Source: Saccharospirillum impatiens DSM 12546 (GTDB lineage Bacteria > Pseudomonadota > Gammaproteobacteria > Pseudomonadales > Natronospirillaceae). From it: DNA of 64,000 bases. The translations under genes were made by a program, and so were the position numbers. The stretch is taken from contig NZ_AUIH01000010.1 in the NCBI RefSeq assembly GCF_000423605.1, positions 1 through 64,000 on the forward strand, given 5' to 3'. A model generated the notes under the pieces. That model was given only the letters and a program-made list of their open reading frames with translations. It did no database searches and had not been told where the DNA came from. Every line of letters begins with the position of its first letter. The stretch's first letter is position 1. Shown piece after piece: positions 63,217 to 64,000 of this stretch.

Positions 63217-64000
63217 ATGAAACAGAACTGGATGATCTACGGTGCTTACGGGTACAGCGGTGAACTGATTGCACGCGAAGCGGTTGCCCGCGGTATGGCT
63301 CCAATGCTGGCCGGACGCAATGAAGATAAGCTGCGTGTACTGGCCCACGAATTGAACCTCGGGTTCAGGGTGTTTGATCTGTCGGATGCCACCGCCGTGA
63401 AGCGCGAGCTGGAAGACATGAGTCTGGTACTGCATTGCGCCGGTCCGTTCTCCGCCACCAGTGCCCCCATGCTTGAAGGGTGTTTGGCCAGTAAGGCGCA
63501 TTATTTTGACATCACCGGCGAGATGGATGTGTTCGAACACGCACACAGTGCTCAGATCCAGAAACGTGCCCAAACGGCCGGCATCATCGTTTGCCCGGGC
63601 GTGGGGTTCGATGTGGTGCCAACCGATTGTCTGGCCGCGCAACTCAAACAGGCGCTGCCGGACTTGACTGAACTCGACCTCGCCTTCAAAGCCGGTGGCC
63701 CAATGAGTCCGGGGACGGCAAAAACCTCTGTGGAGGGCATGGCCGGCCTGAGCCGTATTCGCAGCAACGGGCGCATTGTTGAAACGCCCTTAAAAACCCG
63801 CCGCCTGGACATGGGGCAGGGTGAACGTACTGCGATGAGCATTCCCTGGGGCGATGTCAGCACGGCCTATCACAGCATTGGCGTGGAAAATGTGGTGGTT
63901 TACGTGCCGGTGGCCGATCGCACCGTGAAGCGTATGAAACGGCTGCAGTCGATGCGCTGGCTGATGGGTCAGCCCTGGGTGCAGTCCTTCATGAAGCGGC
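63217..64000 (+). CDS. Saccharopine dehydrogenase-like oxidoreductase, truncated by the window
   Basis: The first 261 residues, from ATG 63217 with GGGAG upstream; the gene runs off the window. WMIYGAYGYSGELIAREAVARG is a Rossmann nucleotide site, and FDITGEMDVFEHAH and CPGVGFDVVPTDCLAAQL match the saccharopine-dehydrogenase-like/trans-acting enoyl reductase family. Probably an NAD(P)-dependent enzyme of unknown substrate. Confidence 0.85.
   Translation, partial: MKQNWMIYGAYGYSGELIAREAVARGMAPMLAGRNEDKLRVLAHELNLGFRVFDLSDATAVKRELEDMSLVLHCAGPFSATSAPMLEGCLASKAHYFDITGEMDVFEHAHSAQIQKRAQTAGIIVCPGVGFDVVPTDCLAAQLKQALPDLTELDLAFKAGGPMSPGTAKTSVEGMAGLSRIRSNGRIVETPLKTRRLDMGQGERTAMSIPWGDVSTAYHSIGVENVVVYVPVADRTVKRMKRLQSMRWLMGQPWVQSFMKR

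Noticed and set aside
1..64000. tRNA, rRNA or insertion sequence
   Set aside because: No cloverleaf with a T-loop GTTCRA pattern, no rRNA signature, no transposase motifs or terminal inverted repeats flanked by duplications were recognised by eye.

Overview
The window reads as a GC-rich gammaproteobacterial chromosome segment, probably from a marine or halotolerant heterotroph; this is judged from gene content (RsmB, YajQ, a complete Bat operon, IcmF with a LiuR-like regulator, many c-di-GMP proteins, an Rhs toxin) and I cannot name the genus. No rRNA, tRNA, CRISPR array, phage or intact insertion sequence was recognised.

Layout. 0.2-8 kb: an SDR oxidoreductase, a 16S rRNA m5C methyltransferase, a heme-type DUF3365/HAMP membrane sensor with a small partner, a Bax-like glucosaminidase, and a TVP38 membrane protein coupled to a six-hairpin glycosidase-like enzyme. 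8-16 kb: a PAS chemoreceptor, a PAS-GGDEF-EAL protein, an AraC regulator, then an aminotransferase, a membrane protein and a secreted amidohydrolase. 16-19 kb: copper-related genes (DUF2946-like, PCuAC), YajQ and DUF6164. 19-26 kb: the MoxR-DUF58-DUF4381-BatA-BatB/C-BatD operon, tightly overlapped, followed by a CHASE-GGDEF cyclase. 27-33 kb: a peroxiredoxin-like protein, fused mutase IcmF, 3-hydroxyacyl-CoA dehydrogenase and a LiuR-type MerR regulator with a palindromic operator candidate. 33-38 kb: a MerR-controlled metal efflux gene with a textbook 19-bp-spacer promoter, DUF1761, EamA, a lactate-dehydrogenase-like flavoenzyme and a TSUP transporter. 38-45 kb: an isochorismatase-like hydrolase, SDRs, and a translationally linked acyl-CoA dehydrogenase/SDR/phosphotransferase/phosphatase operon opposite a LysR gene.

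45-54.7 kb is the accessory hot spot: a 1,690-residue Rhs protein with an HNH/EndoVII-like toxin tip and immunity candidate, then a startless second Rhs tip carrying an EndoU-type RNase toxin with its own immunity candidate, then a third, frameshifted tip followed by a small membrane protein. It looks like a toxin-switching reservoir. 54.8-57 kb: two periplasmic metal-chelate binding proteins behind a Fur box. 57-61 kb: a di-heme-motif DUF1588-type lipoprotein and a Tat-exported DUF1501-type partner. 61-64 kb: a GspE/PilB-family ATPase with two MshEN c-di-GMP motifs and a truncated saccharopine-dehydrogenase-like gene.

The least explained signal is a family of four structured palindromic elements (18.06, 31.63, 32.84 and 36.41 kb) with 30-nt arms whose variable part changes in step on both sides, around a conserved core with two inner hairpins. 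A larger cruciform element at 18.65 kb shares part of that core in inverted orientation.
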